This document shows, in pieces, positions 1 to 15,200 of a stretch of DNA of 60,000 bases. Under the pieces are notes generated by a model. It worked only from the letters and a program-made list of their open reading frames with translations, made no database searches and had not been told where the DNA came from. The translations under genes and the position numbers were made by a program. The stretch is from Apostichopus japonicus (taxonomy: Eukaryota; Echinodermata; Holothuroidea; Aspidochirotida; Stichopodidae): NCBI RefSeq assembly GCF_037975245.1, contig NC_092575.1, positions 19,365,841 through 19,425,840 of the forward strand, given 5' to 3'. Position 1 is the stretch's first letter; each line of letters begins with the position of its first letter.

Positions 1-163
1 TCCAATCGTTAATGACACTCCGATGAAGTCTGGTTCCCCCAGTTGCAGGAGAGTTTAGTTTTATGATGTAAACAGTTCAGGAACAGTGTGCATATCCCAC
101 ACAAAGAGTTTGGATTCAAACTCCTTATTATTCTTATTTTTTTTCTCATTTTCTTTGGCTTAG

Positions 164-255
164 GGTACAACCCAAATGAAATTGATAATTTTTATGCAAA
201 TTTGGACATATTGTGTGAAATTCAAGAACCTGTGAGGGGAAAAAGATCACCTTCA
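164..255 (+). CDS. Gene A exon A1 (first exon in window)
   Basis: A strong pyrimidine tract ends in TTAG before base 164, and the donor is GTAAG at 256. It starts with two bases of a split codon and reads YNPNEIDNFYANLDIL onward. Because an acceptor precedes it, at least one more exon lies left of the window. Confidence 0.7.
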
Positions 256-3200
256 GTAAGTAGACAACTTTTCGGAATTTGTTTTCTGTTAAAAAACAAA
301 TATTGATAACTCTGCATTAAGAAACTGATTTATCCCGAGGCTTCGTATCTTTCTCAATAATAAAAGTTTTTATGAAACACTCGCATGAAGAGATCGGCCA
401 TTTTGGGAAACGTGAGTGTGAAATTCATTTCACGATGACTAATATAATATCACTGTAAAACTTAAGTAGCGATCCCCCCAATCTAAAATCTGATGGGCTG
501 ATATGTTCAAGTGAATCCCAGCCTCAGACCAGAAGTGCCGAAGTTGAATATGTTTTTAGATTTTCAGTACTAGTACATTGGATCCTGAAGAGGAAGAATT
601 TCACACTTGAGCTGGCCAATATCAATTTCAGAACAGGGTGTGTTTTGGGGCTGGGGGTGGGGGAGGGCTATGAGCATTGATGCCAAACACATTTGTGCTT
701 TCCGTGCTGTAAGAAAGTGCGATTAGCATTTGAGAGTGCTTATGTTTATGATCTATTCACGCTCCACCTATACAATGCATCCTTTCATTTTAATTGAGAT
801 ATGAAGAGAACTTTAGTTTATAGTGGAGTATATTGACACTGCCCCCCCCCCTCCTCCCCCATTCTCACTCCCACTCATTACTTCTGCATCGAGCATTTGA
901 TGAGGTGGAAGGTCTTCTCCGAAATGTTCACTTCATTCTCCGAGACTGAGTGAACTATGATCCCATCTTCTGCATGCGCTAACAGGATACAATTAACGTA
1001 AGGTGACCAGACGTCCCCGATTTTCGGGGACAGTCCCTGATTACAGTGTGCTGTCCCCGATGAACAAGTGTCCCCGAAAATGTCCCCAATTCGTCAAGAT
1101 GTTCAGGAATTTCGAAAATATCCCACATTATTAGTAAATTAATGGTAAAAACAAAATTTAGTCAAGTGTGCAGTCGCAGAACGGAACTAACCAGTATTTC
1201 AGGTGGGCCAGTGTAAAGTGGAATATGCAAGATTGATCTAGCCTAGCACTCTTTCGTAAAGTAAGTAAATTTTATCTAAGAAAAAGATAAATTTTTGAAA
1301 ATAAAATTGATTTAAAAAGTACTTCTAAGTATCACCATTTTGACATCGAAGCACCTTAGGCACTTGAAAATTTTCCAAAGGGAAGGGGGACACCCCTGCC
1401 TCTCATACCCCTCCCCCATATCATTCACGCAATAAATGTCCCCGATTACTGTCAGGAAAATATGGTTGCCTTACGCTAAAGTCATCTCTCACATTCGTTT
1501 CATCATTTCATAAAATCAAGTACAAGCTTTCAAACTGTGTAAATGCTTGCTAAATCCATTTCATTCTGAGCAATTTCAAATTGATGCCATGACACAAGTT
1601 AGTGAGTAGCATAGAGGAACTTACAGCAAAACTGGGATAATAGTTAACTATTAGGCCAAGTTCCCTCAAGCTTTACAATTTTCCATTCAAAATAATTAAC
1701 ATTGATATAGTGTTTTCTAGAATTTTTTTTTAGATTAACTTCTTTTTTATACATTTCATTTTCAGGCAAAAGCGATGGGAGACTTTTTTACAGAATCGAA
1801 AACGTCTGGTAAAGATTTAGATTTAAGTTTCTATCCGATGAAAGTCATTTCATGCGGCTTCACCAGCTGTTCCATCATGTGAAAGTTTGACAAACAAAAT
1901 AGTGGCTGTACCATCTGCGCCACAAGGCTGACATTAGTCTTTTGAAAAATCAAAGGGGACATAAACCCCAAAAAAGCATATTTTTCGCTTGACCAAGTGA
2001 AGTTAGATGTCGAGGCAAGCAGTTATGGAAATCTCTCACAATAAATTGACAACCAAATGCTGCTCCATGCTTTAGCTTGGTATGTGCAATGCCAGTTGAA
2101 GATAGCCTCCTATATTAGCCAATGACACAATTTGCTAAATATTTCAAGATATTCCTGGGTGGGCAACAGTCATTCAGAAATGTGATATACTCTTCATTAA
2201 ACTGCAAGTTTTGCTTTTTCACCGTGCACCTTTTCAAAGCTTCCCTATATTCATTTTGTTCTTCAAAATATACATCAATCCTTCTATCCAATGTATTCTT
2301 CAAATTTTGATGTGTGATAGTCTGTAAAATGAACAACTCCTTAATAGGCAGTGGCACAAACAAATACACTTCTAGGAGGCTCAGCTGCCACTAACCCCCC
2401 CCCCCCCCCCGTAACTGGCAGACACAATATTACATAAAATCCTAGTGTGCAGTTCATAAATATATAACTTGTATGGCTGTACAACTTGAAGAGATGAAAC
2501 ATTTTCAAGAGTGTTTCAAAAGTTTCTAAATATAGCACCTTTTTGCAAAATTTCTCAAAAGGGAATTCTCCCTTTACATACCTGGTAACGATGACTTAAC
2601 ATCTATGCCCCTCCCTCGCCCCACCCACCCAAGGGCGTAGCAAGCGGGGGGGTGTGGGGGGGGTGTCACACCCCCCCAATAATTTGGTCGCTGTCGGCAA
2701 ATTTTGGGTCTGTCGGCAAAAGGAGAAAAGGTGAAGAGAGCGGAAGGGGAAGAAAGAAGGAAAGCTGAATAGAGAAAAGGAGAACGGGAGCTTCTTCCGT
2801 GCCAAATTTGACTTAAAATATGCACCAGATTGCATTTAAGGACGTTTCAAAACTAAAAATTTTCCAAAGGGGATGGGTAGACCCCCTACCCTTAGACCCC
2901 TCCCCCATTCCAGTCACCACTTCCAGATCCGCCGGCCAATCAAATTTGACTTAAAATATGCACCAGATTGCATCTAAGGACGTTTCAAAACTAAAAATTT
3001 TCCAAAAGGGAGGGGGACGCCCCCTCCCCTTAGACCCTTCCCCCATTTCAGTCACCACTTCAAGATCCGTCGGCAAATCAAATTTGACTTAAAATATGCA
3101 CCAGATTGCATCTAAGGGCGTTTCAAAACTAAAAATTTGCCAAAGGAGAGGGGGACACCCCCTCCCCTTAGACCCCTCCCCCATTTCAGTCACCACTTCA

Positions 3201-6200
3201 AGATCCGTCGGCAAATCAAATTTGACTTAAAATATACACCAGATTGCATCTAAGGACGTTTCAAAACTAAAAATTTTCTTAAATTTTCTTAGATTTTCTT
3301 AAATTTTCTTAGACCCCTCCCCCATTTCAGTCACCACTTCAAGATCCGTCGGCAAATCAAATTTGACTTAAAATATGCACCAGATTGCATCTAAGGACGT
3401 TTCAAAACTAAAAAATTGCCAAAGGGGAGGGGGCACCCCTCCCCATAGACCCCTCCCCCATTTCAGTCACCACTTCAAGATCCGTCGGCAAATCAAATTT
3501 GACTTAAACTATACACCAGATTGCATCTAAGGACGTTTCAAAACTAAAAATTTTCTTAAATTTTCTTAGACCCCTCCCCCATTTCAGTCACCACTTCAAG
3601 ATCCGTCGGCAAATCAAATTTGACTTAAAATATGCACCAGATTGCATCTAAGGACGTTTCAAAACTAAAAAATTGCCAAAGGGGAGGGGGCACCCCTCCC
3701 CATAGACCCCTCCCCCATTTCAGTCACCACTTCCAGATCCGTCGGCAAATCAAATTTGACTTAAAATATACACCAGATTGCATCTAAGGACGTTTCAAAA
3801 CTAAAAGTTTTCTTAAATTTTCTTAGATTTTCTTAAACTTTCTTAGACCCCTCCCCCATTTCAGTCACCACTTGAAGATCCGTCGGCAAATCAAATTTGA
3901 CTTAAAATATGCACCAGATTGCATCTGAGGACGTTTCAAAACTAAAAAATTGTCAAAGGGGAGGGGGACACCCCCTCCCCTTAGACCCCTACCCCATTTC
4001 AGTCACCACTTCCAGATCCGTCGGCAAATCAAATTCTCCACACCCCCCCAACAAAAAAACCTTCGCTACGCCCCTGCACCCACCTCACTACCAGAATAAA
4101 TCTATTGGGTTTTCCTGTTACCCTTATGTTTAAAAGAAGAAAATGAAGAAGACGTTTTGTTACAGTGTGTGACCACAGTGTCACACCTAAAAGTTTTAAT
4201 TTATTGTAAAAACTGGGACAAATTTCAATAACTCGAAAACAAATTTTAGGTAACTTAGGTAATGAATGTTCTTCAATTATCAGTGAAAACATAATTTTCA
4301 GCCTGGACTATTTGTTCTATTTAAATATGGTTATTTATGGTATTAAGGACTTCTGTCTCTTGATGCGGATGGTGTCACACATACCAAAGAGTTGACCCTT
4401 TAAATATTCAAACCATGTAATGTTGTATTATCTCTTTTTTTCCTTCTGTACAGCGAATCAAGATAAACACTTTAAACAGTCGAAGGACGTGCTCGAGGAT
4501 TCCATCGAGTTCTTCCAGAAACACCGGCATAACCCAAAGGAGGTGTTTACTCCTTATATGGTAAGAGAAATTATATCAGATGGCTTTCTGATGGCTCTTT
4601 AACTAATAATTATTAATATTTGGCTTTATTGTGGCACTTGCCATGAGGCAAAGCATAACACTTAAATATACTTGTTATTTAAAGAAGTAAAGGAAACTTG
4701 ATCTTCTAAAAAGCATGGTTCTACTTAAAAAATAAAGTAGACTTATAGTTGTCTACATATATAACCTCTGCATAGAGCATGTGTAAAAGATGCCTTTATG
4801 GTGGCACATGCTATGAGGCAAAGCATAACACTTAATATACTTGTAATTCAAAAAGTCAAGGAAACTTTATCTTCAAAAAAGCATGGTTCTACTTAAAAAT
4901 AAAGTAGGCTTATAGTTGTCTACATATATGATCCCAGCAGAGAGCATGTATTAAGAGAGATGACTTTGGGCACAAACTCAATTTGATAAGTTACAGACAG
5001 TTAAGAAACACTGCTATCAGTGCAGGTTGTATTTTGATAACACTGTCCAGTATTGAGAAACTACCCATTAAAGCAGCCAAGGTTCATCAGCTTAAGTGAC
5101 TGGACTATATAGTCTAATACACACAGACCATTAGGTCATTTCCCAGATGCAACACATAGCACAATGGGACTTTTACAGCCTCAGATGACATGTTTACAGT
5201 GTGTCACAAATTTTTGTCAGGGACAAAAAAAAGGGCAAGTGATTAATATTTAAGATTTGGACTGGCACTGCAGAGAAGATGATAATGTCCTCAAATTATC
5301 CATCAAGGGAGATTTCCAAAGATTAAGCATATTTAATACCATAACTAGCAATCAAATATTATCTGTTTTTCTTTGACTAGTACATATTAAGACTAAAATT
5401 TCTGCCTATGTCATCCTCTAACTTTCTGTGTCATACTTTTTCGCCAAATTGGAGGTAACTCAAAAGTGAATTTTGTGTATATATTTGATTTTCTGAAAGT
5501 CGATCTCCTTCCAATAGGATTTGAAATCCACATATTCCAATCATTGGGAATCCTAGGATCTTATGTTTCAAATCCAAGTCCGGCCAAACAATTATTCCTC
5601 TTTTCAAACTTACTTTTCCGAATATTCTAACAGGTATCTCGTTACCCCTCTCAGCTTTTGGTTCCTTGCCAGATGCAAAACGAATCTATGCAGTGGTGGT
5701 TGTGTGTGTGCGTGTGCGTGCGTGCGTGTGTGCGTTTGTTTTGTATTCTGACCGAGGACTTGAACAAAAGAATTCCAGGTCCTCGGTTGTGATTTCTAAA
5801 GAATCACCACGTCCTCGGAAGAATTCTATTGTATGGGGTATTGTTAAGGTTAGGGTACGTGGATTTGAACAATGGAAATGGAACAATGGGGTCCTCGGTC
5901 TGAATGTAATACAAACATGGGTGTGTGTGTGTGTGAGACCTGCTTGTAAACACAGTACCTCAAAAGGTTCAAAAGGTGGATCAACTTCGTGCTTGGTTAT
6001 GTGGATCCGTCTTATTGTGTACAAGAACTATACTGTGAAAGTCAAAAGGTCAACAGAGGTCAAAGTCTGAAAACCTTGTAGACATGATAACTCAAGGAAG
6101 AACATCTTTGTTGAAGTTTATGCTAGGTTAATACAGGTCTGAAAGCCTTGTAGAAATTATAACTCTCAAAAGAAAAGCTTGGATGATGAACTTATTACTT

Positions 6201-9200
6201 GATTCTATAAGAAATCTTGTTTGAAGTGTTACTGTTTAATGTTCTCATACAAAATGTGTCAAGAAATCATTAGGCCAACTCACTGGCTTTCTGGTTCTCT
6301 ATCTTCACAGGCCCTCATGAGTGAACATGGAAGAAAACTTATAGCCGCAAAGACCATTGAGGTAAGGTGATAATGTATCAAATATTAAAAATTCTCAATT
6401 CGTGGTAGAGCACAGGGGATCTTACTGAAGCAGCCTGAATCTGACCTGCAAATAAACTCATAATCTTACACTATATTTGGGTATGCAGGCCTACCCTTTA
6501 CATTGATTAATATGCATATAGTGAGATCTTGGTCCACTTTTGCCCCCCCCCCTCCCCTTGCTCCAAGGAACACCTCATACAGGCCTACCCTAAACATTGT
6601 TCAATATACGTAAAGAGAGATCTTGGTCCTTTTTTTTTAAGCCCCCCACCCCCCTCGCTCCAGGGAATGTTTTTGTCTGACCCTTGTAGAAAATTATTTC
6701 AAACCTGTGGTATACTACTATTTACAACAGCTTGTTGCAGTTAAATAAAATCACAAATTCCCAAGATATACAAAGTACCTAAGCACTCCCTCTGATGTGT
6801 TTTTTTTCTTTTACTTTTTTGATGGCTATCTGATTAGATTTATAGATTTGATTTGATTTAACTTGACTCTATTTGACTTGATTTTGATAGACTTGCTACG
6901 AAGGGAAACATTTGGAAGAGGCCAGATACATTCAAATAGTGGTAAGTCTTTCCCCATTAAAACTAAATTTGGAGTTTGTAATAAACATATATAGATCTCT
7001 GTAACTTGTGACAGCTAGAAGAAGAATCTATCACATGCTGATTAATATTTGTTGTTGATCGTATGGTAATCTTACATCTCAAAAACTGGTGAATTTTCTG
7101 AACAAAGCAAAGGGACTTTGCTTGGCCTATGTTTGTGGCCCATGTGTTGCAGACGGCATCTACCTGTTATGTTGTATACTAGATTTTGTATACTAGTCAA
7201 TGATCTAATCAATAGTAGAAAAATGCATTATTTGGTAATGGGTCAAAGAACATCCAATGCCTTACAATTTGGGCATTATATAATTAGAGGGAGGGAGACC
7301 CTGCTCAGTGTCAGTGGTGTGGGAAGGGGGGGGGTGGGAAGGGGGAGTCCCCATATTTGTTGCAGATGGTATCTGTTATGTTGGTTATAGGTACCTCACC
7401 CAATGAGTAATGCAGAGAGGGAATTGTATTGTTACAAGTCAAAGAACATCCAATGCCTTATACTTACCAGTAAAAGAATAGAGGGAGGGGAACCCTGTTT
7501 GATGTTGGGGCTCACCCCTATTGGTTGTTTGGGGGAGGGGGGGGGTAATCTGTTGTGTATTAAGTAAATGACCCAATTAGTGAGGTAGAGGTATTCTTTG
7601 GGGAATGACTCAAGTCTCTTCCTAGGTCTGATGTTTGTTTCCTGGAGGGGATTCCTTCAGAGATGGAAGCATCTGTTTGATATATTGAATAGCTGTTGCT
7701 TATGCTAATATAATATATTGGTTTTTGTTTGGTGGAAGGGGGAGGGGGATAATATCTGTGGTGGAGTTAAAGACATCATATGTGCTCAATCTAGTTGTAA
7801 GAGTAATGTAGAAAACAAAATGGGTAAAAAGGGGGAATAGGAGGGAGAGGAAGGATTGAGAGGAGGAGGAGAGATAGATTTTTAGTTTAACAATTTGTTT
7901 TCATATTATTTGGGCATTGTATACAGTATAAAATGGTCAAAAATCACTACTTCTCTGTCAATATCCATTTATGAATATTCATCACCAAATCTCATTTTTC
8001 AGGATTTTCGACTCGTCAAGGACAGGAAGAATGAGGAATTTTTTCACGTTTTGGTTAACGACGGATTACAAATGACCACTGGTAAACATTATCATTATTC
8101 ATTCATTCATTCATCCATTCATCCATCCATTTATTCATTAGATATGTCTCCCATAGAGCAATATTCAAAAAGATATGTATTTTAAGAACAGATTTGCAAC
8201 GTTGTCAAGTTTTGGTGTTATGATTGGGCTTTTATAACTGATAATCAACCTAATTAGATCATTACCTAATTAGATAATCTAACCTAATTATACAACAACC
8301 TAATTAGATAATCAACCTAATTAGATACAACCTAATTAGAAACAACCTAATTAGATAATCAACCTAATTAGATACAACCTAATTAGAAACAACCTAATTA
8401 GATAATCAACCTAATTAGACTTGTGTAAAGATCTATACATTTTGGTGTTATTATTTCCACAGCTATTCTCTGTCCATACCACTTGAATACGAACTCACGC
8501 TACAGAGGACCTACAGGAATCAAGAAGTTTTGTTTAGTTAAAGTTCTTCACTATGCTTGCCTTACAGTTTCCAAGGAGAGGTAAAAATGTTCTTCTTGCA
8601 AAGTAACCTCCATTCCTCTCAAAGTAACACAGAATTTTCTGTAAAATCACTTGGGAATGGGCATACATTACGGACGTACAGATAGGTTGAAATGTCTGAC
8701 TGATTTCTTTTAGTTTACAGAGATTGGCCCATTTCATATCAGAGGAATAGAGAAAAAGCTTTGGAAAAACCTTGTAGGCATGATCATTTCAAAAGAAAGG
8801 GAACCTTCCAAATATCAAATTCCCGAAGGATGCAACTATTTTTACAGCATTGAAACTATGACGCATTTTTGCATTTGTGGTTTTGAAAAGGTTAATAGTG
8901 CAAAGATCTGTATTATCATATATATACTAGAGGAAAAGCATTGAGTCAAGTAGTCTAGCTATATTCTCACTTGAATCTGTTTCTTTTTCGAAGCAACGCA
9001 AAAAAAAAGAAGACTCTTTACAAGATGTTTTTCGGTTGAGAGTTCTAGTTTATCAAAGAAATAAAGTAGTGAGTTGTGATCGGACGAGTAGAAACGCGTC
9101 ACAATTTTTTTCGTTTACTTTACAGGAAGTGTATAATATTCCACGAACTGGCAGGGGATGTCTTGAATTACGATTGTGTGATACGAAGCATGAAATATTA

Positions 9201-12200
9201 TCCGGAATATGTCTCAGATAAACAAAGTAATGTACATGAAAATATATTTTCACTTTCAACAATTCTCATACATATGTTACATTTTTTCTTAACTGCTGCA
9301 AAAAGAAAAAAGAAAAATGGAAATTTGTTCGATCGTATACAAAGAATATAAACACCAAATTGAGTCAATCTTAATTTCAAAATGCACACACAGGCGTATT
9401 ACATAATCAATGGCGGCTCGCTGTACATTGTGGTTAGGCCTTAGGGGCCAATTTTCAAAGCGAGCGTATACAGACTGACAGGTTAACATAAAAATCGAAT
9501 GTTAGCGATTTTTTCGGGGTATTTATAATATTTTCAGAACCAGATTAGGTCAAAGCTTGTTAACGTATCTGATTGCACCTGAATGTGTTAAAACTAATAA
9601 AGCAGTTGATATCACAAGGTTCTTTGTCACAGTTACCTTGACTCCCATTTACCTGCCATTTCAGGTCAGACTCTCTTTGTGCTTTCAGGCCATTTTAGTC
9701 AACAATTCACGAGCCACACATAGTGCATCCAGTGCACCGTGCCTGTGGAACTCACTTCCAAAACATGTCAAAATGTGCAATACTGTGAACGGTTTCAAAT
9801 CAGCTCTCAAAATGTATCTTTTCACCAAAGCATATATCTTATAATTGTTATGATTACGTTAAGCACTACGAGAATGATTTCATAGTTTGTTTGGCGCTAT
9901 ATAAAAATTATGTATTATTATTATTATGATAGTCTATTAAAATTCACTTTGAATTTAATCCTTGCCTTTTTAGATACCATCGATCCTCTACTGAGAAATG
10001 TCAGGAGTTTTGCCGAGGTGATGGAGAGAGAAGGAATCTCTCAGTATGGATGCAGAACTGAGAAGAGAACAGGAGCACTAAAACCTTTTAAAGTCAAGAA
10101 AACAAAGAAGACAACCCATAATGTAAATAAAACATATTTTAAAGCAGGGATGGGGAAAATTATTTACTACCAATAACAAGTTTTCTTCAGAGAGAGAGAG
10201 AGAGAGAGGGAGAGTCAAAGTATCTTGTTGTATCTGATACATTCTGGGCATCAACAGAAAGAGAATCACTTCTGAATAAATGGCTGAAAGAACTCAGTCC
10301 CCTTATCTGTAATCTTAGTGGCACTATTTCCAGATTATATGGTTTGTACAGGATTGCTAATATTATGTTAAATATTGTTTAATATTTATGCAACATGATT
10401 AAGCATCAATCTGACTTTTGGGCCAAATATGCAGGAATGGTGTACCTTGTTAACTTTGTGTGAGCCAATAAAGGCAATTAGATACATGACTTCAAAATGA
10501 CTACTAAATGAACCCTACATGTCAAGTTGCAATACATTGCTAAGATATCGCTCGACCCATCTAACAGTTGTTGGTGTGTCTGCTACTTGTAAGAAGCAAC
10601 TGTAATCATCGGGAAAGTTTGTAACATTTTAGGTCCGATTCAGCTTAAACGATCAGATTTGGATAATTATCACCGCCGAGGTTAGATTCAAAAGTCAAGT
10701 ATAATTGCCAAAAATGTTACAAAATGACAGTTTAAGTTTCAGTGTGGTCATGGCTTTTGCTTTCTTACCAACATAGAAAACAAAACAAAGTTAGTACCGG
10801 AGTCCTGCATCTGGCATGATTGTTGCTATAGCAACTCAATTCTATGCCGCTTTGATGTAATATCTAGAAAGAGGAAATAAATAAACAAAAATGATATTGA
10901 CAAAGCTAGATTCTGTCAGTTGTTGTAATTGAACACCCTTTTCTCTTCTTACCCTCTTCTCTTACCCCAACCCCCCACCACCCTACACTGTAGTCTAGGG
11001 CTTACAGAAAAAACATGTTTACACATACAGACTTTTGGATTGGGTAGATAGAGAGAGAGGTTTTCAAGGTTTTGTCTTGTGAGAGTACACATTATGCTCC
11101 TTAACATTGGTCATTTCCAATAATTCACAACTCCAACTTGCTTATTTACCACTGCTGTAGGATAAACTTGCGATACATGCCAGCATTCCATTGATTTTGT
11201 TATTGCACTCTGCACAAGAGTGTTTCTGTATTTGATCTGACGATAAATATAACAGTTTTGTGTTTGATTGTTTTCGTCTTTCTTCTTTTGATGATAGAAT
11301 CTTCCACTGGGTGAGTCAGTGATCTCTGTCGGAGCTGTGGAGGTAGGAAGACAAACCATTTATAACATCTTCATGTTAATCCGTGGGGGAGAGGGGGAGT
11401 TGCAATATGTTACAATTGAGATTTTGGGCAGGCAGGTTTTACTCCTTGTCATATAAATTGATCTTGTTACTATATATCTATCAAGGCTGACTTATACTAA
11501 TAACAAAGAACAAAACGAAAGAACACAGCTTTCAAGCTGACAGAAGTAAATTAACACATGAATCTTGGATATTGGTAGTTTGGCAGCTAATATGAAGTTA
11601 AACGTATTGTCTTTGCTTATTCTAAGATGAATCCTGCAGGATCCCATCTGTGCATTTTGTTATGTACCTCTTCTAGATGATGTTAAATTCATAAATCCTC
11701 TTTTTTTTTCTCTTTTTTTTTCAAACAGAAATTATCTCTTGGTGAAGAGGTTAAGAATCCCATTCTTCAAATTGTGGTAAGATTTGAGATTCTGGCAATT
11801 ACCTCTGCTTATTTCAAACATTGAACGTCCTGTTTTGCTTTCTTTGGTGTTGTGGAAAATAATGATGTTTAAATAACAAAGTTGCCTGTCTGTGAGAGGA
11901 GTTTGCAGCTATTAAACAAGTCATTCTTTGTACTAAAAAGGTTTATTCAAGATTAAAAATATATTGTATATCCCATCACTATTTTTTTAAAAATATTTCA
12001 TGATGCAGTGGAAAACACAAATTAGGGTGATGATGATTGTTCAAATAATATTTACAAATGTTCACGGTTGCAAACATTGGCTTGAAATGACTATTTGCAG
12101 TTGATTTACGACAAAATTGGATCAATACTTTCTGATTATTTTATTAAACTAAAATTCTGGAAGCCACCAAAATTCATGATTTTACCCTTAAAAAATGTTA

Positions 12201-15200
12201 TCAGCTCTTTCATTTCATTTATTTGTTTCTCACATAATGCATCAAATATTTACAATAATCAGTGATAAGTGACAGTTTCTGGAAATATAACCAGTTTAAC
12301 AATAGTTAAATTGCAAGTTTTAGATTATGTCTCTAAATCTCCGGAAACATCAGACAACATTAATGTCTTATCAGACCTGGCATGGAAGTGAATGACATAG
12401 AAATTTACTTCAGGCATGTCAAAAATTTTTGAAGTATTTCTTCTGATTCAGAGGATGCAGTTGGCTTTAGTAGTCCATTTATATCAATTAGCACTTCTGC
12501 CCAGATTCGTATATGCTCATTAGGCTAGGAACACCTTATATGAAAAGTGATGTTATGCTATGCTAAAACAGTGTTAGTTTGTTCCAAAATACTGCACCAG
12601 ACTCTCTTGAGGTTTTAAAAAGAGAGCTTCCTCATTAAAAAATACACATTAAGTTATAACGTTTCTTGTTTTAACTTTTGTAAATGAACAACAGACAATG
12701 GAAGTTAGAAAGAAATTTAAATTTAAACTTTAACTGGGAAATGTCAGATTTTAGAAATAGCTTTCAATTATAATATTTCATTGATAAATTTTGTAAATGA
12801 ACAACAGGAAACAGACGGAGAAAGATACAAAGAAATTCAAATTGGGTCGTTATCCATGGTTACAGGGGATACTAGATAATGTGGCTTCCAGCTGGCACCC
12901 TAAGCAAAGAAACGGTTATATAGAGACTGCCACCAACTGAGGGTTGAATAAGAGTTATTATCGCATTGCTTTGTTCATTAATCATATTTGTTAACATAAT
13001 TGTCCAAAATGTTCTGTAAATGATAAACAAAGTGTGTGAATTCTATGAACTTTTTCATCATTGTCGCAAAAAAAAATCTTGTTTTGTCTTGTGGTTTGTT
13101 CAAAAGGCTTAATTCAGTTGTGAAGAGACTGCCACCAACTGAGGGCTGGATAGGACCAGTAATCGCATTCCAGCAAAAAAAAAATCTTTGTTCTTTTCAA
13201 CATAATGTTTCATGCATGATACAACACATTGAAAATGCAAACTCAAGAAGTTGCTAAAAGATAATCATCCTGAATACAGACAAAGCTGTATGCTGTAGCT
13301 AGCAAATGACAATGCCCTTCACACTGGCACCCACACCCCCCATCTCCCCCCCCCCCCCAGCATGGTTTGTAGTTTGGAACTCTTCAGATAGTAAAAAAAT
13401 GATTCAGTTTCTAAATAAAGTTGAACACCTTTTTGTAATCCATTTTGTTTTTGAAAGCTCTTTAAGAAGATCATCCACCAATCCACAGAGAGACACGCGT
13501 TGCTTCTCTCAGATGGATATGACATCATGACCAGTGAGTTTATCTTCATCAATTTTGATGGAAAAAATATTAAATATTAAACAGAATATAACACAGGTTG
13601 CACGAAAAGAACAGGAAAATGGTAGGAAACACCTTGAGAGACTGACTTGGCTTGGTCAAAGTTAAGCATGGATCTGATTCAGACCAGAGCGACAAATGAA
13701 AAGTTTAGGAGACCGATCATATTAAATATTGGATCGCCTGCTTATTTCGGAGTATTCATACATTTATTTATCAGCATTCGATGACAACTGGGGAATAAAA
13801 CTGATTTAATATGATTCATCGATTTTGGAGAAGAAATAAAATTACCGATAAATGCAAAGTGAATGTTTCGATGCAAGCTGTTTTGGAATTGTATCATTAA
13901 TCATATTTGTTATCATAAGTTTCCAGAACGTTCTGTAAATGATAAATAAAAGTACATGCATTGTATGAATTTTTTCCATCATTATTGTCTCAAAAAATAA
14001 CATTTATCTTGTGGGTTTGTTCATAATGCTTAATAATTCAGAGATCCTTCGTATTTTCCTTTTGTTTCTGATTGTTTTACTTGATTTCCTTGTTAACCAT
14101 TTTTCATTTATTCCTTTTTGTGGAGTAAAAAGTAAAAAAAACCACATTGAAAGACCAACTTAAATCGATGTAAAAGAGACTAATCCTACACATAGGATTG
14201 GTAGTGTGTACATTTTGAATGACGGTTTCTTACGGTGTGACTACAGTACAATTAAGTGATCATCTATGCAGGAGTCCCGAGTTTCATTAGTACCATTACA
14301 ATACCCTAATTGCCTTTCCTCATTAATTTTAAATCATGTGCTGCTTTGTTTACAGAATTTTGATGTGGTCATTCCTTAATGAACTTATGAAATGAATTGA
14401 ATTTTTTCCTCGCATTTGTCACTTTATTTATTTTCCTCGCAGGCATGATAGATCCTCTGCTGATGGAGAGTGTACCCAAAGGTGCTTTCCAGTGTTTCAC
14501 CGTTTTGCAGATTCTGAAATATAAATACGTACACCTTTTAATGAATAGGTAAGCCCCTCGAGGTTATATTGTAAACATATGGTAGCCATCTTATCTATCT
14601 TTAAAATGGTCAAAACCTGGTGCACTTGTTTGCAGATTTAAAGCAGCTATATTGTGTACACCATGTGACCTCAATCACAGTGCAACCAGGCGCTATGGCA
14701 AGCCATTGTGGACACATTTATAGGTCTGCTGTATAGACCCCAACTATAGCACGCTATCATGGAAAAGTTTCTTGAGATTACGTAATCGACCTGCCTTTGT
14801 CGTAAAATGACTTCGTTTTACCAATTAGTCTGCAACGCCTTCCACATATTTTTCCTTGTATGAGGGTCTCTGTGAACGTTGTATGATTTAACTACACTGA
14901 AGACATGAACATAATGTCCACATAGTGTTTACACAAAGAGCCTAATGGTGTTAAGAAGCTTATGCAGGCTAATTGTAGAGCCCGAGGTCGATTTACGACT
15001 GTCGCAGGTCGATTACATCATCACAAACATTTCCCAGCTATTGCGTGCTATAATTGGAGCCAATAAAGCAGATTTTATAGACTATCCTGTTATTGAATAG
15101 TTAAGCATTACACAGGTATATATTTTCTGATTAAACACCTATCATTCCATGTTATTATGTAATATATTCTGAGACCACATGCTAGTTTTTGAAAAGTCAA

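Noticed and set aside
5666-6070. A 134-codon plus-strand frame and a 112-codon minus-strand frame
   Set aside because: Both run through the TG microsatellite, inside a gene A intron, and show no conserved motif.
9036-9221. Frame ending in EVYNIPRTGRGCLELRLCDT
   Set aside because: It is the wrong frame of exon A8; only the frame reading KCIIFHELAGD fits the phases of A7 and A9.
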